The notes under the pieces were generated by a model. That model was given only the letters and a program-made list of their open reading frames with translations. It was not told the origin of the DNA and did not search any database. The position numbers and the translations under genes are program-made. Shown here piece by piece: positions 1 through 8,997 of a stretch of DNA of 64,000 nt (its first letter is position 1; every line of letters begins with the position of its first letter). This stretch comes from Bacteroidota bacterium (GTDB taxonomy: Bacteria; Bacteroidota; Bacteroidia; Chitinophagales; Chitinophagaceae), in NCBI GenBank assembly GCA_018267725.1, contig JAFDXY010000016.1, positions 186,001 through 250,000 on the forward strand. The letters run 5' to 3'.

Positions 1-88
1 CTTTTAATGTGGTTAATAAGTTTTTTGTTTTGTTGGCTACTTCTTCTTTAGTTAAATGGTGTGGTATGCTAATGTTAATAGATGCCAT
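1..88 (-). CDS. PHA-system / granule-associated family protein, N-terminal part only
   Basis: The reverse strand reads an ATG at 86-88 followed by MASINISIPHHLTKEEV and continues open to the window edge. The opening (short beta strand, then a H-x-L-[ST]-x-E-E helix) resembles the polyhydroxyalkanoic-acid-system family of small proteins, which normally has about 90-100 residues. Only 29 codons are present. It starts 44 nt after the mmsA stop on the same strand, so it may be co-transcribed. The family assignment rests on a short stretch and is tentative. Confidence 0.55.
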   Translation of the reverse strand, partial: MASINISIPHHLTKEEVANKTKNLLTTLK

Positions 89-132
89 TTTATTTTTTTT
101 TGATGTTATTAAATGAGTTTGCAATATAGGTT

Positions 133-1590
133 TTAACTCATCCAATTAACACCTGCTTCGGGATTCCATTTAGTGGTAGATTTTTTTAGTTTAGTCCAAA
201 ATTCAATACTACTTTTTCCTGTTATATCTCCTACACCAAATTTGCTATCGTTCCATCCTCCAAAACTAAAAGGCTCGCGTGGTACGGGCACACCAACGTT
301 TACGCCAATCATTCCTGCACTTGCATGATCTATTACATATCTTGCATAGCCGCCGTTTTGTGTAAATACGCTGGCTGCATTGCCATAAGGATTGTTGTTT
401 TCAATTTGTATTGCTTCATCTAAAGTATTGGTACGCATAATTGAAATAACGGGACCGAAAATTTCTTCTCTTGCAACAGCCATATTGGGTTTTACATAAT
501 CTATTACAGTTGGTCCAACATAAGTACCGTTTTCTTTTCCTTCAACAACTGCTTTTCTTCCATCTACTAAAATTTTAGCACCTTGTTGTTCTGCTTCGGT
601 AATATATTTTTCAATTCTTTCTTTAGATTCTTTATTAATAACTGCTCCTAAATTTTTTCCAGGAACAATTTTATGAGCTTCGGTTACAATTTTATTGATA
701 ATGTGATCAATATTTCCTACACCAACCATTGCACTTGCAGCCATACAGCGTTGACCTGCACAACCACTCATACTTGCAACTACATTAGCAGCAGTCATAT
801 CTTCTTTTGCATCGGGTAATACCATTAAATGATTTTTTGCACCACCTAATGCCAAACATCTTTTATAATTATGTGTTGCACGTTGATAAACAATTTTTGC
901 CACTTTAGTACTTCCAACAAAACTTACGGCTTCAATATTAGGATGATCGCAAATGGCATTTACTATATCAACATCTCCATGAACAATATTAAAAACACCA
1001 TCGGGCAAACCAGCTTCTTTTAATAATTCTGCTAATTTTCCACAACTTAACGGAACTTTTTCGCTGGGTTTTATAATCATACAATTGCCTAAAGCAATAG
1101 CGTTTGGAATAGTCCAATTAGGAACCATAGAGGGGAAATTAAACGGAACAATTGAAGCCACAACACCTAAAGCTGCATGTTCTGTTCTACATTCAACACC
1201 TCTGCTTACTTCTAAAACTTCGCCCGAAACTAATTGTGGTAATGAGGTAGCAAATTCTGTAAGCTCAATACATTTTTCAATTTCGGCAACAGATTCTCCA
1301 ATAATTTTTCCGTTTTCTTCGGTACATAATTCTGCTAATTCTTGTAAATGTTTTTCTAATAAATATTTATATTTAAAAAAAACTTGAACTCTTTCTTTTA
1401 TAGGTGTTTTACTCCATTTAGGAAAAGCTGCTTTAGCTGCTTTAACGGCTTCATCTAAATCTTTTGAAGCAGATAATGGAACGGTTGATAAATGATTTCC
1501 ATCAATAGGAGAGATAACATCTAATGTTTTATTGGTTGATGCAGGAACAAATTTTCCGTTGATAAAATTTTGAATAGGTGTGTATTTCAT
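133..1590 (-). CDS. mmsA: CoA-acylating methylmalonate-semialdehyde dehydrogenase
   Basis: A 485-residue aldehyde dehydrogenase of normal length for the MmsA/IolA branch. It oxidises methylmalonate semialdehyde (and malonate semialdehyde) with NAD+ and CoA to propionyl-CoA or acetyl-CoA, a late step of valine catabolism. Visible hallmarks are the FNFPSMVPNW segment, KPSEKVPLS in the NAD-binding part, and the catalytic cysteine in GCAGQRCMA near residue 286. The start ATG at 1588-1590 gives the usual short N-terminus. It is divergent from an Lrp/AsnC-type regulator, which may control it. The family call is firm; the in vivo substrate is inferred from the family. Confidence 0.92.
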   Translation of the reverse strand: MKYTPIQNFINGKFVPASTNKTLDVISPIDGNHLSTVPLSASKDLDEAVKAAKAAFPKWSKTPIKERVQVFFKYKYLLEKHLQELAELCTEENGKIIGESVAEIEKCIELTEFATSLPQLVSGEVLEVSRGVECRTEHAALGVVASIVPFNFPSMVPNWTIPNAIALGNCMIIKPSEKVPLSCGKLAELLKEAGLPDGVFNIVHGDVDIVNAICDHPNIEAVSFVGSTKVAKIVYQRATHNYKRCLALGGAKNHLMVLPDAKEDMTAANVVASMSGCAGQRCMAASAMVGVGNIDHIINKIVTEAHKIVPGKNLGAVINKESKERIEKYITEAEQQGAKILVDGRKAVVEGKENGTYVGPTVIDYVKPNMAVAREEIFGPVISIMRTNTLDEAIQIENNNPYGNAASVFTQNGGYARYVIDHASAGMIGVNVGVPVPREPFSFGGWNDSKFGVGDITGKSSIEFWTKLKKSTTKWNPEAGVNWMS

Positions 1591-1701
1591 TCTACAAATT
1601 TTTTAAAATAAAGCTATGAAAGTATATTTTTTTTAGAAACAAGCAAATATTTTTATCATTTTTTTATTTTTTTAGTTGCATTTTTGCTGAATAATATTAG
1701 T

Positions 1702-2172
1702 ATGCGTAAAAATACTTTTTCGTTAGACGAACTTGATTTCAATATTCTTTCTTGTTTACAGCAAGATGGCAGAATGAGTTTTACGGTAATTGCCGAAAAA
1801 TTAAATGTATCTGTTGGTACTGTTAGAACAAGAGTAAATAAATTAGTTGAAGAAGGCACTATAAGCATTGTAGGAAGAATAGATGCGGGTAAAGTTGGCT
1901 TTCATGCGTATGCACATATTGCCGTATTTGTAAGGCCTGCTACATTAAAAGAAAAAGTGGCACATACCATTGCTAAATTTAAAGAAGTTAGTTTTTTAGC
2001 AATGACAAGTGGAGATTATGATTTAGAAGTTGATGTTATGTGTAGAGATAACGATCATTTAGTTTCATTTGTTAATGAAATTTCTAAAATTGAAGGAGTA
2101 TATCAAACAAAAACTACGCTGTATTTTAAAGTATATAAATATGCACAGCCCGATTTAGATTTGTTGAAATAG
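1702..2172 (+). CDS. Lrp/AsnC family transcriptional regulator
   Basis: A 156-residue protein with an N-terminal winged helix-turn-helix (about residues 6-60, LDFNILSCLQQDGRMSF) and a C-terminal RAM/AsnC ligand-binding domain (about 68-150). An in-frame TTG at 1684 would add six residues; the ATG at 1702 matches the family start. Members bind amino acids and switch oligomeric state to regulate amino-acid metabolism. It is divergent from mmsA with about 110 nt between them, so control of mmsA and itself is a reasonable inference. trmH follows 25 nt downstream. Confidence 0.9.
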   Translation: MRKNTFSLDELDFNILSCLQQDGRMSFTVIAEKLNVSVGTVRTRVNKLVEEGTISIVGRIDAGKVGFHAYAHIAVFVRPATLKEKVAHTIAKFKEVSFLAMTSGDYDLEVDVMCRDNDHLVSFVNEISKIEGVYQTKTTLYFKVYKYAQPDLDLLK

Positions 2173-2197
2173 ATTTGCTGCTCAACAAACAATACGA

Positions 2198-2791
2198 ATG
2201 ACTCCCCAAAGAAGTACCAAGCTTTTAAAAGTTTTAAGTAAACGCCAAAGCAACTTAACCGTTGTAATGGAAAATGTGCAAGACCCACATAATATTAGTG
2301 CCGTAATGAGAACCTGCGATGCTGTTGGCATACAAGATATTTATATTCTTAACACAAAAATTCCACGTCATAAAAAATTTGGTGCAAAAAGTAGTAGCAG
2401 TGCATTAAAGTGGTTGTCTGTTCATCAGTTTGATAATGCAGAAGAATGTTTTAAAGAATTGAGAAAACATTACGAAACTATTTTAACTACACATCTCTCA
2501 AGCAATGCAGTAGATTTATATGCAATAGATTTTACCAAAAGTGTTGCATTGGTTTTTGGAAATGAACATGAAGGTGTAAGTGATGAAGTAAGAAATTTAG
2601 CCGATGGAAATTTTATTATTCCACAAATGGGCATTATACAAAGTTTAAATATTTCTGTTGCCTGTGCAGTAAGTATTTACGAAGCTTACCGTCAAAAAAA
2701 TAATGCAGGGCATTACAACACACAATCTTTATCTGAACAAAGAATGAATAATTTAATGGAAGAATGGGGCTTTATAAATGATGAAGAATAG
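2198..2791 (+). CDS. trmH: tRNA (guanosine-2'-O-)-methyltransferase, SpoU/TrmH family
   Basis: A 197-residue SPOUT-class enzyme with the three TrmH motifs: motif 1 around PHNISAVMRTCDAVG (residues 30-45), motif 2 ALVFGNEHEGVS (about 119-130) and motif 3 IPQMGIIQSLNISVA (about 144-158). Such enzymes use S-adenosylmethionine to methylate the ribose of G18 in tRNA through a trefoil-knot fold. It begins 25 nt after the Lrp-like gene, probably in the same transcript, and ends before a strong hairpin terminator at 2819-2858. G18 specificity is inferred from the family. Confidence 0.87.
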   Translation: MTPQRSTKLLKVLSKRQSNLTVVMENVQDPHNISAVMRTCDAVGIQDIYILNTKIPRHKKFGAKSSSSALKWLSVHQFDNAEECFKELRKHYETILTTHLSSNAVDLYAIDFTKSVALVFGNEHEGVSDEVRNLADGNFIIPQMGIIQSLNISVACAVSIYEAYRQKNNAGHYNTQSLSEQRMNNLMEEWGFINDEE

Positions 2792-2818
2792 AAAATACAA
2801 CAATACATATTCAAATAA

Positions 2819-2858
2819 AAACGCTCTGTAATTTATAGCTACAGAGCGTTTGTTTTTT
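2819..2858. terminator. Bidirectional intrinsic terminator between trmH and tRNA-Asp
   Basis: A perfect 12-bp stem (2819-2830 with 2840-2851) with a 9-nt loop. It is followed by a T-rich run on the plus strand and preceded by an A-rich run, so it can end both trmH (plus) and the tRNA-Asp transcript (minus). Confidence 0.85.
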
Positions 2859-2861
2859 CTG

Positions 2862-2935
2862 CGGACCGGACGGGACTCGAACCCGCGACCTCCGCCGTGA
2901 CAGGGCGGCATTCTAACCAACTGAACTACCGATCC
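2862..2935 (-). tRNA. tRNA-Asp (anticodon GTC)
   Basis: The reverse strand folds as a 74-nt tRNA. The acceptor stem GGATCGG pairs with CCGGTCC (one G-T wobble). There is a D-arm with AGTTCAGTTGGTTAGA, anticodon loop CTGTCAC giving GTC, and T-arm GGTTCGAGTCCC. The discriminator is G; CCA is not encoded. A consensus promoter lies just upstream (2956-2988). Confidence 0.95.
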
Positions 2936-2955
2936 TTCCATTTTCAATTGGGGTG

Positions 2956-2988
2956 CAAATATAAGGGGCAATATATTTTATAAACAAA
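2956..2988 (-). promoter_or_regulatory. Bacteroidota sigma promoter of tRNA-Asp
   Basis: On the reverse strand TTTG (2985-2988) and TATATTTG (2956-2963) match the TTTG/TAnnTTTG consensus. The 21-nt spacing is slightly long. Transcription would start about 14 nt before the tRNA. Confidence 0.65.
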
Positions 2989-3046
2989 CTTTCTTTCAAA
3001 AAAATTAAACTCTTTATTTTTACCACCTCAATTTATTACTTAGTAT

Positions 3047-4042
3047 ATGCCCCAATACCCCAACAGACAATTTTTAGACTTTGAACAACCTATTAAAACG
3101 TTGTATGAAGAAATTGAAAAATTAAAACATACAGCCGAAAAAAGTAAGATTGATATGACCGATAGCATTTCTAAATTAGAAGATGCTATTATTACCAAAC
3201 GTAAAGAAATTACAGAACACTTAACGCCTTGGCAAAGAGTGCAGCTAAGTCGCCACCCCGATAGGCCTTATACTTCAAAATACATACATAAAATATTTTC
3301 CAACTTTATAGAATTGCATGGAGATAGAAATGTAAAAGATGATAAAGCAATGGTTGGTGGATTTGCTCAATTAAATGATGAGACCGTAATGGTTATTGGC
3401 CAACAAAAAGGAATTAATACCAAAACAAGGCAACAAAGAAATTTTGGAATGGCAAACCCTGAAGGTTACCGTAAAGCTTTGCGTTTAATGAAGTTGGCAG
3501 AAAAATTTAATAAACCTGTTATTTGTTTAATAGATACACCGGGTGCATACCCGGGTTTAGAAGCAGAAGAACGCGGACAAGGCGAAGCCATTGCAAGAAA
3601 TATTTATGAAATGATTCGTTTAAAAGTGCCCATAGTAATTGTTATTATTGGAGAAGGAGCCAGCGGCGGTGCATTAGGTATTGGTGTGGGAGATAAAACT
3701 TTAATGATGGAAAATACATGGTACACTGTTATTTCACCCGAATCTTGTTCTTCTATTCTTTGGCGTAGTTGGGATAAAAAAGAAATAGCTGCCGAGCAAT
3801 TACGTTTAACTGCAACCGATATGAAAGGCTTTGGTTTGGTAGATGAAATTGTGCCCGAACCAATTGGCGGTGCTCATTGGGATTATGATGAAGCTGCTAC
3901 AATTTTAAAACAACATATTGCCACTGCATTGCAAGAAATAAAGCCCTTGCGGGCAGAACAACGTATTACTAACCGAATTGAAAAATACGGTAAAATGGGT
4001 TTTTGGAATGAAGTACCTATTACCGAAAATAATCATCAATAA
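3047..4042 (+). CDS. accA: Acetyl-CoA carboxylase carboxyltransferase subunit alpha
   Basis: A 331-residue protein of normal AccA length. With AccD it transfers the carboxyl group from biotin to acetyl-CoA to make malonyl-CoA, the first committed step of fatty acid synthesis in the cytoplasm. Recognisable segments are [17 protein letters not shown] at the N-terminus, the crotonase-fold core with [18 protein letters not shown], the oxyanion glycines in [15 protein letters not shown], and [15 protein letters not shown]. It is a stand-alone gene; accD is not in the window. Confidence 0.96.
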   Translation: MPQYPNRQFLDFEQPIKTLYEEIEKLKHTAEKSKIDMTDSISKLEDAIITKRKEITEHLTPWQRVQLSRHPDRPYTSKYIHKIFSNFIELHGDRNVKDDKAMVGGFAQLNDETVMVIGQQKGINTKTRQQRNFGMANPEGYRKALRLMKLAEKFNKPVICLIDTPGAYPGLEAEERGQGEAIARNIYEMIRLKVPIVIVIIGEGASGGALGIGVGDKTLMMENTWYTVISPESCSSILWRSWDKKEIAAEQLRLTATDMKGFGLVDEIVPEPIGGAHWDYDEAATILKQHIATALQEIKPLRAEQRITNRIEKYGKMGFWNEVPITENNHQ

Positions 4043-4149
4043 ATTTTATCAAACATTTTTTTTTTATAAATATAAACCTGCATAATGTATAACGCATTTT
4101 TGTAAGTTTATAATAACTCATAATTTTTAATTCATAACTTATATTATAA

Positions 4150-5031
4150 ATGTCTTTAATAAATAAATTTAACGGAACAGGTGTTGCATTAATAACACCT
4201 TTTAAAAAAGATTATAGTGTAGATTACGAAGCATTAGGTAAAGTAATAGACTATGTTATAAACGGTGGTGTAGAGTATGTAGTAACCTTAGGCACCACCG
4301 GAGAAACACCTACATTAACCAAAGCAGAAAAACTTGAAATAGTTAATTATACTTACAATAAAGTAAATGATAGAGTACCCGTTGTTGTTGGCATTGGTGG
4401 AAATAATACAGCAGATTTATTAGAAGATTTTAAAAAATTTCCTTTAGAAAAAGCTGCTGCTATTTTAAGTGCATCACCGTATTACAGCAAACCATCACAA
4501 GAAGGTTTATATCAACATTATAAAACATTGGCAGATGCTGCACCTAAGCCAATTATTTTATATAATGTACCCGGAAGAACAGGCCGAAATATGAGTGCTG
4601 CATTAACAAGCAAATTATCTGCACATGCAAATATTATTGCTATGAAAGAAGCAAGCGGAGATATGCAGCAGTGCATGGAAATATTAAGAGATAAAGCAGA
4701 AAATTTTATGGTTGTAAGCGGAGATGATGCTTTAGGTTTATCACAAATTGCTTGTGGAATGCAAGGTGTAATAAGCGTTGCAGCCAATGCTTTTCCAAAA
4801 GAATTTTCGGAGTTGGTAAGGTTATGTTTGAAAAATGATTTTACCAATGCAACAAAGATTCAATACAAACTATTACAGGCTTATGATTATATGTTTGCCG
4901 AAAACAACCCCGCAGGTGTAAAAGCATTTATGTATGAAATGGGTTTAATTGAAAATGTGCTACGATTGCCCGTAACACCTGTTAGCAATGAGTTACAGCA
5001 AAAAATTAAAACTTTTGTAAAAGCGTTTTAA
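4150..5031 (+). CDS. dapA: 4-hydroxy-tetrahydrodipicolinate synthase
   Basis: A 293-residue TIM-barrel aldolase that condenses pyruvate with aspartate semialdehyde, entering the lysine/diaminopimelate pathway. The GTTGETPTL loop, the tyrosine in SPYYSKPSQEG, ILYNVPGRTG and the Schiff-base lysine in IAMKEASGD are all present. The start ATG at 4150 follows about 100 nt of very AT-rich DNA with simple repeats. A strong terminator (5053-5092) ends the transcript. Confidence 0.96.
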   Translation: MSLINKFNGTGVALITPFKKDYSVDYEALGKVIDYVINGGVEYVVTLGTTGETPTLTKAEKLEIVNYTYNKVNDRVPVVVGIGGNNTADLLEDFKKFPLEKAAAILSASPYYSKPSQEGLYQHYKTLADAAPKPIILYNVPGRTGRNMSAALTSKLSAHANIIAMKEASGDMQQCMEILRDKAENFMVVSGDDALGLSQIACGMQGVISVAANAFPKEFSELVRLCLKNDFTNATKIQYKLLQAYDYMFAENNPAGVKAFMYEMGLIENVLRLPVTPVSNELQQKIKTFVKAF

Positions 5032-5052
5032 AAATAAATATTTCCATTCTTT

Positions 5053-5092
5053 AAACATCATTTCAAAATAAAATTGAGATGATGTTTTTGTT
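5053..5092 (+). terminator. Intrinsic terminator of dapA
   Basis: A 14-bp stem (5053-5066 with 5074-5087, one G-T wobble) with a 7-nt A-rich loop, followed by a T-rich run to 5093. Confidence 0.85.
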
Positions 5093-5207
5093 TGAAGCAA
5101 TATGTGCAAGTAAAATCAAATTTTGTTGCGTATATAATTTTTAAAATAAAACATAATTTTCCCCAAACAAAAAATATTGTTATTGCTTTTTTAGATTTGT
5201 ATTGTTT

Positions 5208-5867
5208 ATGAGAAAAATTTACGAAGACAGTTATCAGCATAAAGGTTTACGCAAACAATTGGTAAATGTGTTGAAAGAAAAAGGTATTACAGATGAGAAT
5301 GTATTAAACGCTGTTAATACCATTCCACGTCATTATTTTTTAGATTCTGCATTTGATAAAATTGCATACGAGGATAGAGCTTTCCCAATAGGTGAGGGGC
5401 AAACTATTTCTCAACCATACACAGTTGCTTACCAAACACAACTTTTACAAATTAAAAAAAACGATAAAGTGTTGGAAATAGGCACAGGCAGTGTATATCA
5501 ATCAACTATACTGGCAGAAATGGGTGCTTGGGTTTATACCATAGAAAGGCAAAAAAAACTATTTGATGCTCACAAGCAATTTTATTTTCGTTCAAAATAT
5601 CCTAATATAAAATTTTTTTATGGAGATGGCTTTGAAGGTTTGCAAACCTTTGCCCCGTTTGATAAAATAATTATTACGGCTGCTGCTCCTTTTATTCCAC
5701 CTAAATTAATTCAGCAATTAAAACCAAACGGGTTAATGGTTATACCTGTTGATGAAGGTGATGCACAACGTATGCTACGCATTAAAAAATTAGAAGATGG
5801 TACTTTATATGAAGAAAAATTTGATTTGTTTTCTTTTGTACCAATGCTTACAGGAAAGAACGGATAA
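5208..5867 (+). CDS. pcm: Protein-L-isoaspartate O-methyltransferase
   Basis: A 219-residue SAM-dependent methyltransferase that marks age-damaged isoaspartyl residues for repair. It has PRHYFLDSAF and the substrate loop GEGQTISQPYTVAYQ, then the SAM-binding motif VLEIGTGSVYQSTILAEMG and the motif II region FDKIIITAAAPFIP. The position after GTGS is V, where many Pcm proteins have G; the fold-defining residues remain. The upstream in-frame TTG at 5202 is less likely than the ATG at 5208. It is monocistronic in this window. Confidence 0.9.
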   Translation: MRKIYEDSYQHKGLRKQLVNVLKEKGITDENVLNAVNTIPRHYFLDSAFDKIAYEDRAFPIGEGQTISQPYTVAYQTQLLQIKKNDKVLEIGTGSVYQSTILAEMGAWVYTIERQKKLFDAHKQFYFRSKYPNIKFFYGDGFEGLQTFAPFDKIIITAAAPFIPPKLIQQLKPNGLMVIPVDEGDAQRMLRIKKLEDGTLYEEKFDLFSFVPMLTGKNG

Positions 5868-5886
5868 TGGTATTTAGCAAACATTT

Positions 5887-6405
5887 TTATAAATAAACTT
5901 CATATATTTCTTCTAAAATTTTTTTATGGTGCAGAAGGTGGCCATAAATTATAAAACAAATTGCATTTACTGTTGTTGCATTATTATTTGTAGTACCAAC
6001 TTGTTGTAATTGTTTTTCGTTAAAAGACTGTAATAATAAATCGGTTGATTTTCTTACAGCAATAAATTCATCTTTTAAAGATTGTAATTTTCTTTCATTT
6101 GTATTTGCATTTTTTGCATAATTGTTTTCATCAAATCCTGCAAGTGGTGTATCATCATTTCTTGCAATACGCAAAGCTCTGTATGCAAAAATTCTTTCTG
6201 TATCAATAATATGTTGCAATATTTCTTTTACAGTCCATTTGTTTTCTGCATACCTGTAATCGGCTTTGGCTTCGGGTATATTACTTATAAAAGTATTTAA
6301 TAAAACAGTATAATTTGTAAATAATTCTGCAACATTTTCTGCTTTCACTGTTTCAATATAATTTTTAAAATAAGATGGATATTCGGTAGAAGATGGGCGT
6401 GGCAT
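5887..6405 (-). CDS. DinB-like (YfiT/DUF664-type) four-helix-bundle protein
   Basis: A 172-residue protein with the DinB-superfamily layout. There is an N-terminal helix with FTNYTVLLNTFIS, a histidine in KEILQHIIDTERIFAYRALR that would bind metal, and a C-terminal HLLHHKKILEE helix supplying two more histidines. Family members are metal-binding, and some are bacillithiol or related thiol transferases. The exact reaction cannot be read from the sequence. It lies 45 nt after the S8 protease on the same strand and may share its transcript. Confidence 0.85.
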   Translation of the reverse strand: MPRPSSTEYPSYFKNYIETVKAENVAELFTNYTVLLNTFISNIPEAKADYRYAENKWTVKEILQHIIDTERIFAYRALRIARNDDTPLAGFDENNYAKNANTNERKLQSLKDEFIAVRKSTDLLLQSFNEKQLQQVGTTNNNATTVNAICFIIYGHLLHHKKILEEIYEVYL

Positions 6406-6450
6406 ACAATATTTATTTTAGTATAATAATAAAATGAAACGTTTTAAAAT

Positions 6451-8136
6451 TTATTTATTATTGTTTTTTTTATTATGATTAGATAATTTTTTTTCTGAAA
6501 CCATTGCTTCGGCAGCCATTACTGCACCATAAGCATTTACTATTCCGCCCGTTTTACTTAAACTTGAAAATGGTATAGGTTTAGGATCTTGCCCCGGCAA
6601 TAAGCATGCAACAGAATCTTTAATATGCACTACAGAATTTTCAATACATGCTTTTACTTGCACTGCCGTAAGTGTTGGATAGTAAGAACGAATTAAGGCT
6701 GCAATGCCTGCTACCACAGGGCTTGCCATACTTGTGCCTTGTAAATTTCCGTATTGGTTGCCGCCGGGTAATGTTGAATAAATTTTTACACCGGGTGCAA
6801 ATACATCTACTGTTTGTTTGCCGTAATTACTAAAATCTGCTGCAATGCTATTAGGTGTAATTCGTAAATCGCTGCTGGCACCAACATTAATAAAGTTATT
6901 TACTTTATAATTTTCCATTAGCATAAACGGATTAGGATAATTAGGTTTTTCATCAACATTATTTGATTCGTTACCTGCAGCATGTACAATTAAAACATCT
7001 TTTTGTTCTGCATATTTAAAAGCACTATCAACCCATTTTTTATTTGGTGAATAATATTTTCCGAAACTCATATTAATAACTTTTGCTCCGTTATCAACTG
7101 CATAAAATATTCCGAGTGCAATATCTTTATCATATTCATCGCCATCGGGTACAACTCTTAATTCCATTACCTTAACATTGTCTGCAACACCATTTATTCC
7201 AATGCCATTATTTCTTTGTGCAGCAATAATGCCTGTAACATGTGTGCCATGCATAGCATCGGGGCCCATTACATCTTTATTCCCATAAAATTTATCTTGT
7301 ATATTGTTGTAATCATCTTGTACAATTTCGGCTCTATAATTTTTTGGTGCATTGGTTTTAGCATCAATGGCATCTTTTTTATTTTGCAATTCATCATCTA
7401 ATTCTTTTAAAATAGTTGTGTTTTTGGTATCACTATCTACCTGAAACAGTCGCATAGCATTTAAAAATATATATTTAGAATCTTTTACAGTATTGCTTTT
7501 CGGCTCATACTTTTCTAATTCGGCTACTGTAAATTCTGGCTTCCCCATTTCATCTGCAATAATTTTTGAATGTTTTTTTAAGGCTTTTACGGTGGCGTCA
7601 ATCATCATTACTTCCATTTGATCGTTAGAATCTCCGTTAACTTCCTGATTGGCACGTTGCCAAGATTTATAAATGTATTTATCTTCAATAGACATTGTTG
7701 TTGTATCTACTGCTTTGCCTGAAAATTTATTTTTGTATGCGTGATAAAAACGAGATTTTTCATCGCCTGCTTTTTTTACATCTTTGCCATCTTTGTTTCC
7801 TAAAAAATTCCATCCATAAATATCATCAACGTATCCGTTGCCATCATCATCTTTTCCGTTGTTGGCAATTTCTTTAGCATTGTGCCATAAAATATTTTTT
7901 AAATCTTCATGTGCTGTATCAACACCGCCATCCATAACAGCTACAATAACAGTTTTAGAAGTTCTGTTTTTTTCTTTTAAAAATTTGTAAGCTTTTTCAA
8001 TACTTATACCGTAATAACCATCTTTTTCTTTATCTAATAAATGCCAACCTTTAGTACTACTTTGTGCAATACTAAAAAACGGAACAAGTAAAATAATTAA
8101 TGCAACTTGTAATTTGAAGTGTAAAGATTTTATCAT
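6451..8136 (-). CDS. Secreted S8 family (subtilisin-like) serine protease
   Basis: A 561-residue protein with an N-terminal signal peptide (hydrophobic stretch to about residue 24, ending FFSIAQ). The catalytic triad is Asp69 in VIVAVMDGGVD, His296 in MHGTHVTG and Ser469 in QGTSMASPVVAG, with the oxyanion Asn389 in HAAGNES. The gap between Asp and His is about 225 residues, far more than in subtilisin (about 30). It carries a charged, mostly helical insertion. The ATG at 8134-8136 is preferred to an in-frame TTG at 8149. Likely periplasmic or cell-surface; no C-terminal sorting domain is obvious. Confidence 0.92.
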   Translation of the reverse strand: MIKSLHFKLQVALIILLVPFFSIAQSSTKGWHLLDKEKDGYYGISIEKAYKFLKEKNRTSKTVIVAVMDGGVDTAHEDLKNILWHNAKEIANNGKDDDGNGYVDDIYGWNFLGNKDGKDVKKAGDEKSRFYHAYKNKFSGKAVDTTTMSIEDKYIYKSWQRANQEVNGDSNDQMEVMMIDATVKALKKHSKIIADEMGKPEFTVAELEKYEPKSNTVKDSKYIFLNAMRLFQVDSDTKNTTILKELDDELQNKKDAIDAKTNAPKNYRAEIVQDDYNNIQDKFYGNKDVMGPDAMHGTHVTGIIAAQRNNGIGINGVADNVKVMELRVVPDGDEYDKDIALGIFYAVDNGAKVINMSFGKYYSPNKKWVDSAFKYAEQKDVLIVHAAGNESNNVDEKPNYPNPFMLMENYKVNNFINVGASSDLRITPNSIAADFSNYGKQTVDVFAPGVKIYSTLPGGNQYGNLQGTSMASPVVAGIAALIRSYYPTLTAVQVKACIENSVVHIKDSVACLLPGQDPKPIPFSSLSKTGGIVNAYGAVMAAEAMVSEKKLSNHNKKNNNK

Positions 8137-8205
8137 GGTAACAAAATTCAATATTATACTTGAATTAAAATGAACGTAGTATGTTTTTAAGAAATGATTA
8201 TCATT

Positions 8206-8994
8206 TTATAAACAACTTAATCTGCCTCCATCAACAGGCAAATTTATACCTGTAATATACGAAGCAGCGGGAGAGGCTAAGAAAGCAACGGCAGCAGCAA
8301 AATCATCTGGTTTGCCTAAACGCCCTGCTGGTATGGTTTTTATGGCATTGTTTTTTTCTTGTTCTAACGTTGTGTTTTTCTTTAAGGCATTTTGTTCTAA
8401 CACATAATCTAATCTTTCTGTTTCAGTAAACCCCGGTAAAATATTGTTTACGGTTATGTTGTAAACCGCTAATTCATTAGCCATAGTTTTAGCCCAACTT
8501 GCCATTGCACCGCGAATGGTATTAGAAACACCTAAACCAATAATGGGTTGTTTTACTGAAGTTGAAATAATATTTATTATTCTTCCAAACTGTTCTTGCT
8601 TCATTCCGTTTACAAATGTTTGTGTTAAAAACTGACTGCATAATACATGCATGTGAAATGCTTTTTCAAATTGTTGTAACGTAGCATTTATAATTTCTCC
8701 GCCTGCGGGACCGCCGGTATTATTAATTAATATATGAATGATTATTTTTTTTGAAAGAAATACTTCAACAGATTTTTTTACCATTTCTATATTTTTAAAA
8801 TCGGCAATTATGTATTGATGGCTTTGTTTTTTTGAAGTATCTAATTCTTTAATTGCTTTTTGTAATTTTTCTTCGCTACGCGAAACAAGTATAATATTAG
8901 CACCTAATAAAGCCAATTCTTTAGCAGATGCTAAACCTAAACCTTGTGAGCCTCCGCACACAAAAGCATTCTTTTCAACTAAATTTAAATTCAT
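8206..8994 (-). CDS. Short-chain dehydrogenase/reductase lacking the usual Tyr-x3-Lys pair
   Basis: A 262-residue Rossmann-fold SDR. The cofactor motif is GGSQGLG (residues 15-21), followed by the LINNTGGPAGG region and the catalytic-serine region IINIISTSV. C-terminal INLPVDGGRLS is typical of FabG-like SDRs. Where Tyr-x-x-x-Lys should stand the sequence is GVSNTIRGAMASWAK, so the acid/base pair is replaced by SNxxR. A subgroup of bacterial SDRs shares this variant. It starts 3 nt after the cupin gene and is the last gene of the ALDH operon. Substrate unknown. Confidence 0.85.
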   Translation of the reverse strand: MNLNLVEKNAFVCGGSQGLGLASAKELALLGANIILVSRSEEKLQKAIKELDTSKKQSHQYIIADFKNIEMVKKSVEVFLSKKIIIHILINNTGGPAGGEIINATLQQFEKAFHMHVLCSQFLTQTFVNGMKQEQFGRIINIISTSVKQPIIGLGVSNTIRGAMASWAKTMANELAVYNITVNNILPGFTETERLDYVLEQNALKKNTTLEQEKNNAIKTIPAGRLGKPDDFAAAVAFLASPAASYITGINLPVDGGRLSCL

Positions 8995-8997
8995 GTA

